64,000 nt of DNA from Gymnogyps californianus (Eukaryota; Chordata; Aves; Accipitriformes; Cathartidae): the NCBI RefSeq assembly GCF_018139145.2, contig NC_059479.1:5952001-6016000 (forward strand). Reading direction: 5' to 3'. The notes under the pieces are model-generated. The model was not told where the DNA came from. It searched no databases and saw only the letters and a list, made by a program, of their open reading frames with translations. Position 1 is the stretch's first letter. Every line of letters starts with the position of its first letter. Both the position numbers and the translations under genes were made by a program. This document shows, in pieces, positions 54,441 to 64,000 of this stretch.

Positions 54441-57400
54441 TGTACAAATGAGATTATACAAACGTACAAGTAAATCACTGTCTGACCATGTCTTGCAGCA
54501 GTCCCAGACCTCCCACCACCTTCTGCTTCACAAGCACTTCATGCTAAGTAAGGGTCACAACATCTGTACTAGCTGCATCCAAGACAACCTCAAGGGACTT
54601 ATAAGGGCTTGAGGGAAGGGGCTAGATCAATACACCAATTTGCAAAGCTCTTTGTCCTGAATATCTTGCTACTGTGCCTGGGAGTGTAGGGGACCTAGTG
54701 ATCTCCAGTTCTGTGTTCTTATTGTTAACGAGCAAGTGGTTGGGTTTTTTTTCAAGGTGGCTTACTAACAACACAAATATTTGAAATTAAATATGGATGT
54801 TTATATTTTCCATATTCAGATGAATCATTTGGGATTCAGCTATGGTTGCTACTGTTTAGGTAAGTGAGGGTCACCAAGGAATAGGGAGAGGAAAAAAAAG
54901 AATTTCTGGAAGAAATATTTTTCAAAGGAAAGGAGAGAGTTCAGTTGTCATTTTTTATTTCCTATGATTTTACAGCCTGCTCTTTGATTTTTTGTGCAAG
55001 AAACAGTCTGCCTGTCTTATCTGTAAAAGAAGATAAGGGCACATCACATCATAGTATTTTGAACCAACTCTTAGCCTTGGACTCTGCTCTAAGGTCTCAT
55101 TATTCCCAGAGGATATAGATAGAAATGTCTGTCTCAGGGGTACATTTTTTTTTCCTTCAAATTGTATGACAAGTCTTTAAGAGAAGTTATTTGTCCATTA
55201 TGCTACAATATGTCTAGAAATGGTATCCATCACGACTGAGGAAAAATCATTCATTTTCAGACCTGTCAGTCTGAGCAGACAAAATAGGTAGGCATCTCAG
55301 CATGGAAAAATAGAGGCAGCTCATCTTCCATTAAAGTTTAGCACCGTCAAGGGACCTCTGACATCCAGTAAGTTAGTTCTTCCTTCCTAGCATTTACTTT
55401 TACTTTTTTAACAGGAAGTTCAAGCTTAGAGTTGGAGTACAGCTACGTTAACTCTGATAGCAGGAGAGAGCTGAAAAAATGGAAAAGCTCGAGTGCATAC
55501 TCAACCTATACCTCTGCTGTGCATGAAAACAAGCTGATAGTTACACACTCAGTTTATCGCTTGTTTGTGATATCCCAGTGAAAATTAAGCAGTAAATGGT
55601 TAGCACAAAAATTCAGAATAGAGGCTAATGAAACAGTATTAGGCAGGTGCAGCAAAGTCATCATGTTTTGGAACACATAGAGACTTGTCATATAATGTGA
55701 TGATGGTGTTAACTGCTTTTTGGACAGAAGTCTTACATCATACTCCAGCAGCTCACAGAAACTACACCACTATCAGGAAGGAAGCTATGATAGTAAAAGC
55801 TACATTAATCCATTTTGTAATATAGATTTTTACATGCATCCTTTGATCAGGTTACTTAATTAAAAAGTTTTTTCAATATTTTAAAATAAAATATGAGAAA
55901 ATTCTCCAGTTTTTAATGAGAAATCTAGTTGTACAGGTTAGTTAGAAATAGAAACTGTGTTAACATCAGTTAATGGGTAACCCTTCCTCCTCTCCACCCC
56001 CAAACATGCATAGCTTTATGTAGCAAAAAAGAAAATTAATCTTGGGGATATTAGACATCTTTTCCTTCTAAGATATTTGTTTGTTTCTATAGATGGCTTG
56101 GACCATGCTGAGCACAGGACCTGAACATTAAACTTCCACGACCCTCCCTCGAATGCCACTTGGAAATCTGTGCCAAAGAACTCCAAATGAAAGCTGTAAC
56201 AGGACAATATGCCGAAGGAGTGAATGCTGCATATGCGACATAATTTTGTCTCATAGTGAACTTCGTCTCAGAATCATGGTGTTTTTAAGCATTCATCTGC
56301 AGATTGTTCCATATATAACAACAAGATAGAAAACAAATACTCATGTCCTTAATCCTAACCCTTCATGGCTTGGACTGTCTCTTTACTACAGCTTCTCACC
56401 CAGTACCACAAGACCACAGTTCTGGCAGGGGAATTAATGATGGTTCGATTCCACAGTATGAATATCTTATAATAAAACCCCAAATAAGTAAAACCATTAG
56501 TCAAATCTGAGGGTTAGGTCTTCCAACTTATAGCAGCAGACACATAACGCTTCATGCTTCACTTATTATGGGGACAAAATAATTCTGACCAAAAGGTGGA
56601 CGGCAATTCATAAATGCCATTTCTTTAATTTAGCCTATCCTTACTGTAACAGACATTTAAAAACAAAAAACCAACAAAACCAACAAAAAAAGAAGGCTTG
56701 AATTAAAGCATCTTTATCACACAAAACCATGTACATCAAAACAAATTGCATGTGTAATTGTATTTTGATCGTGTTCTTATTATCTATTATAAATCTTGTG
56801 TCTGAGTATAGATATTGTACAATTACTTTCTACATTTGGCATAATTGTTTTGATCTTAAATGTTATTCATTCTAAGAGAAAAATACACTAGATAATACTA
56901 TCTAACAAAGAAAGCATTTATGAGTAATGATGCTGCTTATCAAACCCATTTTTATTTTCCCATTTAATAACTACAGAGCTACTGTAATGGTTATGTTATT
57001 TGTGTGGCCAAAATTATGTGGCAATTGCTAATATAATGATATGGCTATGGTAACTCTGCAATTCCTGAAAAGTGAATCAGATAGATAGTCTAAATAAAAA
57101 GTGCTGTGCATTACCTGTCTGTAGCAAAATGTTAAGTTAGTAATATTTCAGTTAGAAAAAAATACATTATTAGGCTTTTATATCACAGGAGGTGGCATCC
57201 AGTTCACCTAACTTTAGCCACCCAAAAGTAAGGAGTATAGTCTAATTCTAAAATATCAATTTATTGCACCATCATTTACCAGAAGATAATTAATTCCTTC
57301 TTAAAATAGGTGGGCTGAATTGTCCTCTGCAGAATACATTCACTGACTACAGATCACTTCCAGACAAGTTTTGTAGACTAAGCACCTATCTGAAACACAG

Positions 57401-58576
57401 GTATTAGCTAAATGTTCTCAGACAGGCTTTTAGACTTTTGAAGTCAACCACCTGTACATCATATATTCTTCTGTATCATTTGACTTCCCTCTAACAAACA
57501 GCAATTTCAATTACTCAAAAATTCTGAATTCTCAGAAAACCCTCTGAAATATACTGACAGAATAGGAAAAAAGCCTAGCAGATCATTGATACCCAATACC
57601 TCCCCAACGGCAGGATATTTGTTGAGTGAGATGAGATACACAGATGATCCAGCTGATGAGCTCTACACATACTGAAGAAGAAAGGAATAATCCCAAAATT
57701 GGAAAATCAGCCTTGTGTTGCAGAGCTTAAGGAGCTTTATATATTTATCTTACCAAAGAGAAGGCTGAAGAAAGGTTTGCTCTGCCCTGAGCAGGAGCGA
57801 CAGGTATATCAGTCAAGCCAAGCAGCAATTCTAATACCTCCTTGCAGCACCCAGAGTTTATCATCCTGTCTTCATTTGGAAAAAACCCTGATGTTTCAGA
57901 AAGGACAAAAGAATCTAGCAAGTCATGGTAAAGTAATATTCCTATGGAAGGGGAAACAAATATTAATTTCTGATCTGTCAGATGACTAAATGAGGCTTTG
58001 AAGCATGAGACTAGTAAGTGTTAAGTTTTTGTACAACTAAGCATTATGAGAATATTTAGAGCAAAAAGAATGTGTCACCAAATGCCCCAGGAAGATGCAG
58101 TAGACTACCTGAAAGATTTGGGATGATTTCTCCCTACACACAGGCTGAAGATTTCTTCTGAAAAGCTGAATTAAATCATACACATCTTAGAAAACTGTTC
58201 CAACCCACGTCAAAGATTCTGAATGATAAGAAGTTGCATGTTTGCACTGTCTGTCAGACTGCTAGGAAATCATATCCTAATTAGGCAATGAACTTCTCTA
58301 ACCTCAGTTAACAGTCTTTGGATAGAAGGATCTTCGTGCCTTACACTATTCAAATGTATCCATGTACAAGCACTTCTAAAGAGAGACTAAGTCTTCTCTC
58401 AACTTCCTCTTGGATAAGTCCACTCTTTGCGACATAAGGCTTGATATTCCAAATTCTGGATACTTTTTGTGAGTTTCCTTTATTCCCACTTGATTATTTT
58501 AATATTCGTTTTGGACCGTGGTAGTTTTAGCACAGCCAGGAAAAAAAGGCAAAATTTTTTCATTACCTAAATTTTC

Positions 58577-58591
58577 TTTTTTTTTTTTTTT
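58577..58591. repeat. T15 homopolymer
   Basis: Fifteen T bases just left of the old LINE remnant. No causal link is evident because CR1-type elements lack poly(A) tails. Confidence 0.85.
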
Positions 58592-58697
58592 AGATTGTTA
58601 ATTTTTGGAGTGTATTTTGTGAGTTAACTCTGAAATGAATTTCAATAGTATATCTTCTCATAATGACCATTAAACCCCTTTTTAGCTTACTGTATTT

Positions 58698-59060
58698 CTA
58701 CACAAGAGCTCCAACTTCGTAAGCACAGCATGTGGTCTTCATTTTGAAATGCATATCATTATGCATATCAGTATTCAATTGTAACCATTTAATTAAGTGC
58801 TCCAGGTCATTCTTAAGACCAGATGTACTGGAAGAAAGGAGGAAGAGATTAATGGAGTTGTAACTTCTGCCCTGAGGGAGGATGGGTTGATGCAGTGAAT
58901 ATGCTCCACTTGCACGGCTGCTATTGAGCAGCCTCTTCAATCAGGTCATCAACTGAATCCATACCTTGCTCTGCATTAGTATCCCATCCTTCTCATCAGT
59001 TCCTACCACAGAAATGTTGTATCATTTGCAAACTTCACATAAATGACTCCACATATTCTC
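58698..59060 (-). pseudogene. Very old CR1/L2-like LINE reverse transcriptase remnant
   Basis: On the minus strand, codons at 59032-59018 read FANDT, which looks like a decayed form of the LINE reverse-transcriptase FADD box. It is preceded by VK and lies, as in CR1 ORF2, upstream of a LxxDLxxLxxW segment (LKNDLEHLIKWLQLN, within 58940-58698) followed by a MHFKMK stretch at the place where CR1 has a MKFN-type motif. The two pieces are in different frames with stops between them. Spacing is slightly longer than in CR1. The match is by eye and weak. If right, this is an insertion much older than the element at 23-26 kb. Confidence 0.35.
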
Positions 59061-59446
59061 TGTATGTCTCCAGCAAATATTAATTGCTCAGTAACAGCCC
59101 AGTACTTTCTTTTCTTCCCATTAGCAACTTAAATTTGTCTTCTATGAGGGAGTCACTTTTGAACTTAATCTGCAAAATATGCTGTTATTCCATGTAATGA
59201 GAGCTTTCAATCACAAAGAAGCTGGAGAAATCCAGATATTATGATACTGATTGTCTGTTTTGACCAGGTCTGCAAGCCTGTCAGAACAGACAAATACAGA
59301 AAGGAAACTTTGAAAAGACAAATTCCACAAAACCAGACAAGTAATGTAAGAATCATTATTGCAATAATTAGTCGTCTTTAAAGTCCCAACTCAATTGTTC
59401 ATTTATTTTTCTTAGAATCAATATCAATCTAGTTGATAGATAATTC

Positions 59447-59451
59447 CCAGG
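59447..59451. repeat. Left target-site duplication of LTR copy 3
   Basis: CCAGG, identical to 60022-60026 on the other side of the LTR. Confidence 0.88.
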
Positions 59452-59714
59452 TGTCCTGGTTTCAGCTGGGACAGAGTTAACTCTCTTCTTAGTAGCTGGT
59501 ACAGTGCTGGGTTTTGGATTTAGTGTGAGAATGATGTTGATAACATGCTGATGGTTTAGTTGTTGCTAAGTAGCGCTTATCTTAAGTCAAGGATTTTCCA
59601 GTTTCCCGTGCTCTGCCAGCAAGCAGGTGTGCAAGGAGCTGGGAGGGAGCACAGCCGGGGCAGCTGACCCCAACTAGCCAAAGGGTATTCCATACCATAG
59701 AACATCACGCTCAG

Positions 59715-59723
59715 TATATAAAT
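59715..59723 (+). promoter_or_regulatory. TATA box of LTR copy 3
   Basis: TATATAAAT in U3, in the same relative place as the minus-strand TATA box of copy 2. It could still initiate transcription toward increasing coordinates, but no downstream gene is visible to receive it apart from the AT-rich flank. Confidence 0.6.
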
Positions 59724-59890
59724 GGGAGGGAGTTGGCGGGAGGGGTGGATCGCTGCTCAGGCATTGGTCAGCGGGTGGTGAGCAACTGCATTGTGCATCA
59801 CTTGTCTTATTTCTTTTTTTTTTTGTATTCTTTTTCATTACAATTATTATTATTCTTAGTTAGTAGTGTATTTTTATTTTTACTTTAGTT

Positions 59891-59896
59891 ATTAAA
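59891..59896 (+). terminator. LTR polyadenylation signal ATTAAA
   Basis: Conserved in the same context (ATTAAACTGT-CTTATCTCA-like) in all three LTRs. Confidence 0.6.
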
Positions 59897-60021
59897 CTGT
59901 TCTTATCTCAACCGACGAGTTTTACTTTTTTTTTTCCTTTCCTCCTCCCCACCCCACTGGGAGGGGGGCGGGGGAAGCGGCTGCGTGGTGCTGAGTTCCT
60001 GGCTGGGGTTAAACCACGACA

Positions 60022-60026
60022 CCAGG
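60022..60026. repeat. Right target-site duplication of LTR copy 3
   Basis: CCAGG, identical to 59447-59451. Confidence 0.88.
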
Positions 60027-63000
60027 TCATGATTTTCACCTTATCCAGTACTCGGGCAATTTAATAACCTCAATCTTTCATGCAACCCTTGTTTTGTTGC
60101 TAATGTTGATATTAACTGTGGCTCAGGACAACAGTTAGTTCTTCTGTGAATCCAGGATTTATGTCACCTAGACTAGAAGATTACGCATGGTATACTTTTA
60201 GTAAATGTTTCTTCTTATCCTCCCCAGTTATAGCTGACAACCTTTCTATTTCACAAGGGCTGGAAATAGCTTCTTTATTTCAAATCCTGGCGTAGCTGTT
60301 ATTCCTTACACAGGTTTTACAATGCTATTTTTAACCCAAACACTACTTATTTTGAAAAACCTTCCTTTTTACTTACTCTATTCACTATTGATATCCCTGT
60401 TCTATTTTCTCTCCCCCTTAGTAATTGCATGAACCTTTTAAATAGTAACTTGTATTTGCTACCTTTTTCCTGTTTTTATATCCCTTATCCTGTTTTATTG
60501 CTGCTCTCCTGTCTCCTTTTGACCTAGATGACTGCCTTGCACACTGTAGCTTTATTTAGAGAACAATGTAGGGAATAAAACATCTATGCTAATTGTAATT
60601 ATTTCCAATCTGTGTGGTTTACAATATAGTTAGTATTATATATCTTTATATCTATTGGAGCAAACATTCCTACTGCTTTCAAATATCAGGATTACCGATA
60701 CTTTTGTTGATTAAGATAATTCAGCCCTCAGTGGCCTGGCCGGCACACAATCAATACAACTTCGCTCACAATGCCCAGTTTGGTGGCTAACCAGACTCAG
60801 GCTCTTCCATACGAGTGAAATGATATGATACCGCATATGGCTTCATAGCTGCAGGACTTGTTTTGCAGTATCTGTGGATTTACTTAATCCTGCTGTAGCT
60901 ACTTGCTTCAGTATGGGTCTACAAATAATATTTGACTTCAGTTTTTAATTTAATTCTTAAAAAATGGCTTACTTAATAAAGTAACAGAGATTAAACATAT
61001 TGGAAAGAGTGATTTTTATGGAAAAAATAAATGCGTCCTATTTAAGTGACAAGTCAGTATGCTGCAAAAATAAATAAGACTAAAGATAAAAATACTAGGG
61101 GGAAAAAAAGATATTTTGCCAGTGGTGAACACGTCCCTTAAAAAGAAAAATCACTAGGATAGGATCTGTCCATTAATCTGTTTTTTATTCCCATCTGTGC
61201 AAGATACAGCTATGCATGAGTGGAAGGAAAGGCTGCAAGAGCATTTCAGCACTCTGAATTCCTGAACTCCCTTTCCTCCCTTCTTTTTCACCTGCAGTTT
61301 CTAGCAAAGGTTCGTGTTCTCAGCGCATGCCGCTTCCTGGTCCATGTTCACTTGTTTTTAAGTGGTGCTAGAGAGAATAAATGGAGAGCAGAACAGCAGC
61401 TGAGGGCAGGACTGGAGCGAGCAGGCTGCAAGATCCTTGAGGGAAGAGAAGCTTCACAATTGTTAAATTGTTTTTCTCTGTACAACAGAAGAGATAAGAC
61501 TTGGTTTTATCTGAATGCTCTCTGGACCAATTGTTTTTCCCCTTGCTGTCCTTACAATACCTTTACACAGCTTTGAAGTCAGATACTTAAAGAGTCTTAG
61601 CAACTTTCTGCCATTTAAGACATGAATGGCTTTGGAGAAGCTACAAAATATTATTTAAGGGCAGAATTTAACCTTCATTGTTTTGCCATGAGCTTTATGG
61701 TTCACTGAACTTTCAATGCATCCAAGGTTCAATTACATACAATTACAAGTAACTTACTAACCAGGTTTACATGTTCTACGTGGTACTGACAAACTCCTCC
61801 ATTGAACTGAAGAAAACAAAATGTACATATATATAAATAGGCTTGAATTTCTTTAATGCAAGCATCATAGTTTCATTCATATTTCACTGCAAACCTTTGT
61901 ACCAGACATTAAGACATCTTCATCCATGCTCAGCCAAATGATCACCCTCAAAATAAAGGAAGATAAACTGTGTATGACAATATTAAGTTTGGACACATCT
62001 CTCTCCTCCTTTACTTAGTTTAAAAGAGACTGTTCACAAGCCCTACAATTTATTTTTCTTGGGAAGAGAGTAGAGAAGATGAATAAGGAAGTCCTTCATT
62101 ATACGGAATCTCTAGCCAGGGATTCCCATACTGTAAGAGTACTCTGAAATTCAGTTCTTTATAAATCAGAGTATCAGTCGTTTCTAATTCTTGTTTGGAT
62201 TTGACCTGAATACCTTTTCTGTCCTTCCAATACTTAATGTTGCATAAGATTTATTAAAGTCACTTTTGGAAGTATTTGAATTTGAACACAAAGTCTCTTA
62301 ATAATAATTATCTGATACAACATATGAATGCTGAATATGAATATGATGCTACTTGATACTGTCTTTGCCTTGTTACTTTAGAAGCTATTTAAGTATGATA
62401 TAAGTCTTGAAATAAATTAATCATACACTAATGCTTAGGTAACAGCTTCTTTTATATAAGAAGGCAAAAAGAATCTGCTCCTCAAAGATTAGCTTGCTGA
62501 GAGTTAATTGTGCTCCAACGACTGCTGTGTAACACAGCAATATCCAAATTCATTTTAACTCTACTACTTACTGGTAAAACTATGTATAGCAGGCTTAAAC
62601 TCAGAAAAGGCTCTTCCACTCTGAGAAATGAGAAATGTTATAGCCTTGATCTAACATTTCTTCTTCTTCTTTTTTTTTTGTGTACAGATTTACAAGTCAC
62701 AGAAATATTCTGAATAACATTATTTTTAACCTTCATTCTTAAAAAGTTATCTACAGAGGTTTACTGAATTTTTTATTTGATTAAGTACATGTTAATGTGA
62801 AATTGAAAGGTGTCCATTCTGAGCTCAGAGTGGGCGGCCAAGAAATTTTACAATTTACTAAATTCAGTAATTTGTTCTCTGCCTGAGAGCACAAAAAATG
62901 CACAAGCTTTTCAACAAACAGAAACTATAATTTTTGTCTGATGGGAGAAGACAAAGCATGGTGCGGAAAAACAGAAGGTAGAACATGTTATCAATAGAAA

Positions 63001-63610
63001 CAAAACAACAGGTATATTCAGGTATAGCAGATATAGCAAAACACCACCATGATATTGTAAACTTAATTGAAAAAAAGGCATCAGTAATTAAAAAGAAGTT
63101 GACAGTTATTAAAGGAAACTCTTGTTTCTTATTTACCTTTAATACCTTTAATTCCTAATACCTGTTAAGGTATGAGCTATCACTAACAAGGTTAGGACTT
63201 GACAAGAGATGGATATGGTTAAACCTATCCATAGACACACTCCATTATTCATCTAAACAGAATAAGTATTTCTTATATAGTATAGGATAAGATAGTTTTC
63301 TTTTTGTGCTACATGTTTCTTAAAACACATTTAGGAAAAAAATGCAACTGAAACATAATCAACAAAACCAAATCCACATAGAGGAATGAGAGGCAAAATG
63401 CATAGAGGCATAGTTGGAATTCATTAATTCTTAATAACTCCTGAAAGTATTTGCTGCCCAAATTTTCTGTTACTATAATCTCTGTTTCACTAGAGCTTTT
63501 TTTGTATGGCTAGTGAATACACATTTAGTATGGCCTCTGAGAAAAATTCTTCTTCAGGTTAGAACAGAACTGTTACAGAAACACAACACCAACCCTGTTC
63601 CCCGAACTAG
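60027..63610. other. AT-rich noncoding DNA, no gene recognised
   Basis: Open frames are short. The longest (118 codons, plus, 61220-61576) has no domain that I recognise and no convincing splice context. No transposon or RNA gene was recognised. Confidence 0.55.
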
Positions 63611-63694
63611 CTAACAGGAGCATGGTGGGAGTGTATCACTCTGGCTAGTTAGAGCTTGACTTAGAGGCTGCAGTCTTTGAGGGTGCTTTCTTAC

Positions 63695-64000
63695 CAGAGG
63701 CCACAATGGGCTCTGAAACACATCAAAAATGGAACCAAAAAAATGGTTTTGAGCCATCTTTTTGCTGTCAGCTGAAGTACAGACTGGATGAGGATGGCCG
63801 TTGAGTATTTGTGGGTTTCTACTGAATATAAACTCATTGTGTACTCTCATAAGTCTATTTCTCCATTCTTTGCTTGTCCAGTCATTATATAAAAGGCCTG
63901 AAAGCTGTCTTGTTTCTCCAGAGTTTTCATCAGAGCTGCTCTCTTTAAAGCTTTTCAGAATGAGGCCGTGATGGATGGAGACTTGAGTAAAAGCCAAAAG
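63695..64000 (-). CDS. Candidate partial exon of an unrecognised gene, open at the window edge
   Basis: On the minus strand a frame is open from the right edge of the window for over 100 codons. The stretch up to 63695 reads like a protein with mixed, non-repetitive composition (for example ESSSDENSGETRQLSG, NDWTSKEWRNRLMRVHNEF and FFGSIFDVFQSPLWPL). It ends in CCTCTG followed by GTAAGA, a consensus 5' splice donor (GT at 63694-63693), which would give a phase-0 junction. The open frame continues past the donor to a TAG at about 63611, so an unspliced reading is also possible. No start codon is visible, so the beginning lies outside the window. No matching downstream exon was found further left. 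I do not recognise the protein family. Chance is a real alternative. Confidence 0.3.

Larger units (their letters stand above)
41743..58697. other. AT-rich noncoding DNA, no gene recognised
   Basis: The longest gap between elements. Open frames up to about 141 codons (52937-53362, plus) show no known domain. Structure seen: an 18-bp palindrome at 43803, a SOX-like block near 44.7-45.0 kb, a C15 run at 48635 and a GC-richer patch at 54.1-54.4 kb. AT-rich blocks near 51880-52140 and 56700-57170 look non-repetitive and might be conserved noncoding sequence. Confidence 0.6.
59452..60021 (+). mobile_element. Solo LTR of an ERVL-like endogenous retrovirus (copy 3, 570 bp)
   Basis: Begins TGTCCTGGTTTCAGCTGGG and ends GGGGTTAAACCACGACA, with perfect CCAGG duplications on both sides. 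It contains a TATATAAAT box at 59715-59723 and an ATTAAA signal at 59891-59896, consistent with a U3-R-U5 order on the plus strand. A T-rich stretch (about 59806-59880) precedes the signal. It is the same subfamily as copy 2, in the opposite orientation about 17.7 kb away. There are no internal retroviral sequences. Clean duplications argue that no large rearrangement has used this copy as a breakpoint. Confidence 0.95.

Noticed and set aside
56440..56460. A GGTTCGATTCC word resembling a tRNA T-arm
   Set aside because: No acceptor stem, D-arm or anticodon arm can be built around it.
61220..61576. A 118-codon plus-strand open frame with an Arg/Glu-rich part
   Set aside because: No domain or clear donor/acceptor pair was seen; the length is not exceptional.
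1..64000. CRISPR arrays, bacterial-type operons, or clustered defence or biosynthetic systems
   Set aside because: The sequence is vertebrate nuclear DNA; no regularly spaced repeats with unique spacers and no operon-like frames are present.

Overview
This window looks like 64 kb of bird nuclear DNA with no recognisable complete protein-coding gene. The avian assignment rests on two things. One is a CR1 LINE whose 3' end is the degenerate ATTCTATG-type octamer tail and not a poly(A). The other is three solo LTRs of a family that I recognise (from memory, not a search) as very common in Neoaves; two have perfect 5-bp target duplications and the third an imperfect one, as expected of ERVL-type endogenous retroviruses. 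Most of the sequence is AT-rich with ordinary microsatellites and homopolymer runs. It could be intergenic or inside a very large intron; the sequence does not decide between these.

Layout: 1-22989 is AT-rich noncoding DNA with simple repeats, one 84-bp-offset direct repeat and an ATT/AAT palindrome. 22990 to about 25860 is a minus-strand CR1 insertion, the only GC-rich block of any size. It keeps a 5' UTR-like segment, a broken ORF1 (Cys pairs, coiled coil, SGNH-esterase motifs) and the endonuclease half of ORF2. The entire reverse transcriptase region is missing and ORF2 joins directly to the 3' tail. 25861-33969 is noncoding, with an A22 tract, a (CT)n tract and a strong G-quadruplex motif. 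Solo LTRs lie at 33970-34566 (+), 41147-41737 (-) and 59452-60021 (+). Between and around them is noncoding DNA with a three-copy 20-bp tandem repeat, a perfect 18-bp palindrome, a C15 run, a somewhat GC-richer patch near 54.1-54.4 kb and a very decayed LINE reverse-transcriptase remnant near 58.7-59.1 kb.

At the extreme right edge (63695-64000, minus strand) an open frame with coding-like composition runs off the window and meets a consensus GTAAGA donor. It is the best, still weak, candidate for a real exon.

No exciting new system is evident. The points most worth checking are the RT-less CR1 with its clean internal junction, the mosaic structure of the LTR subfamilies, the inverted pair of closely related solo LTRs, and the edge exon. 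Statements about conservation of noncoding blocks are impressions from motif content and need an alignment.
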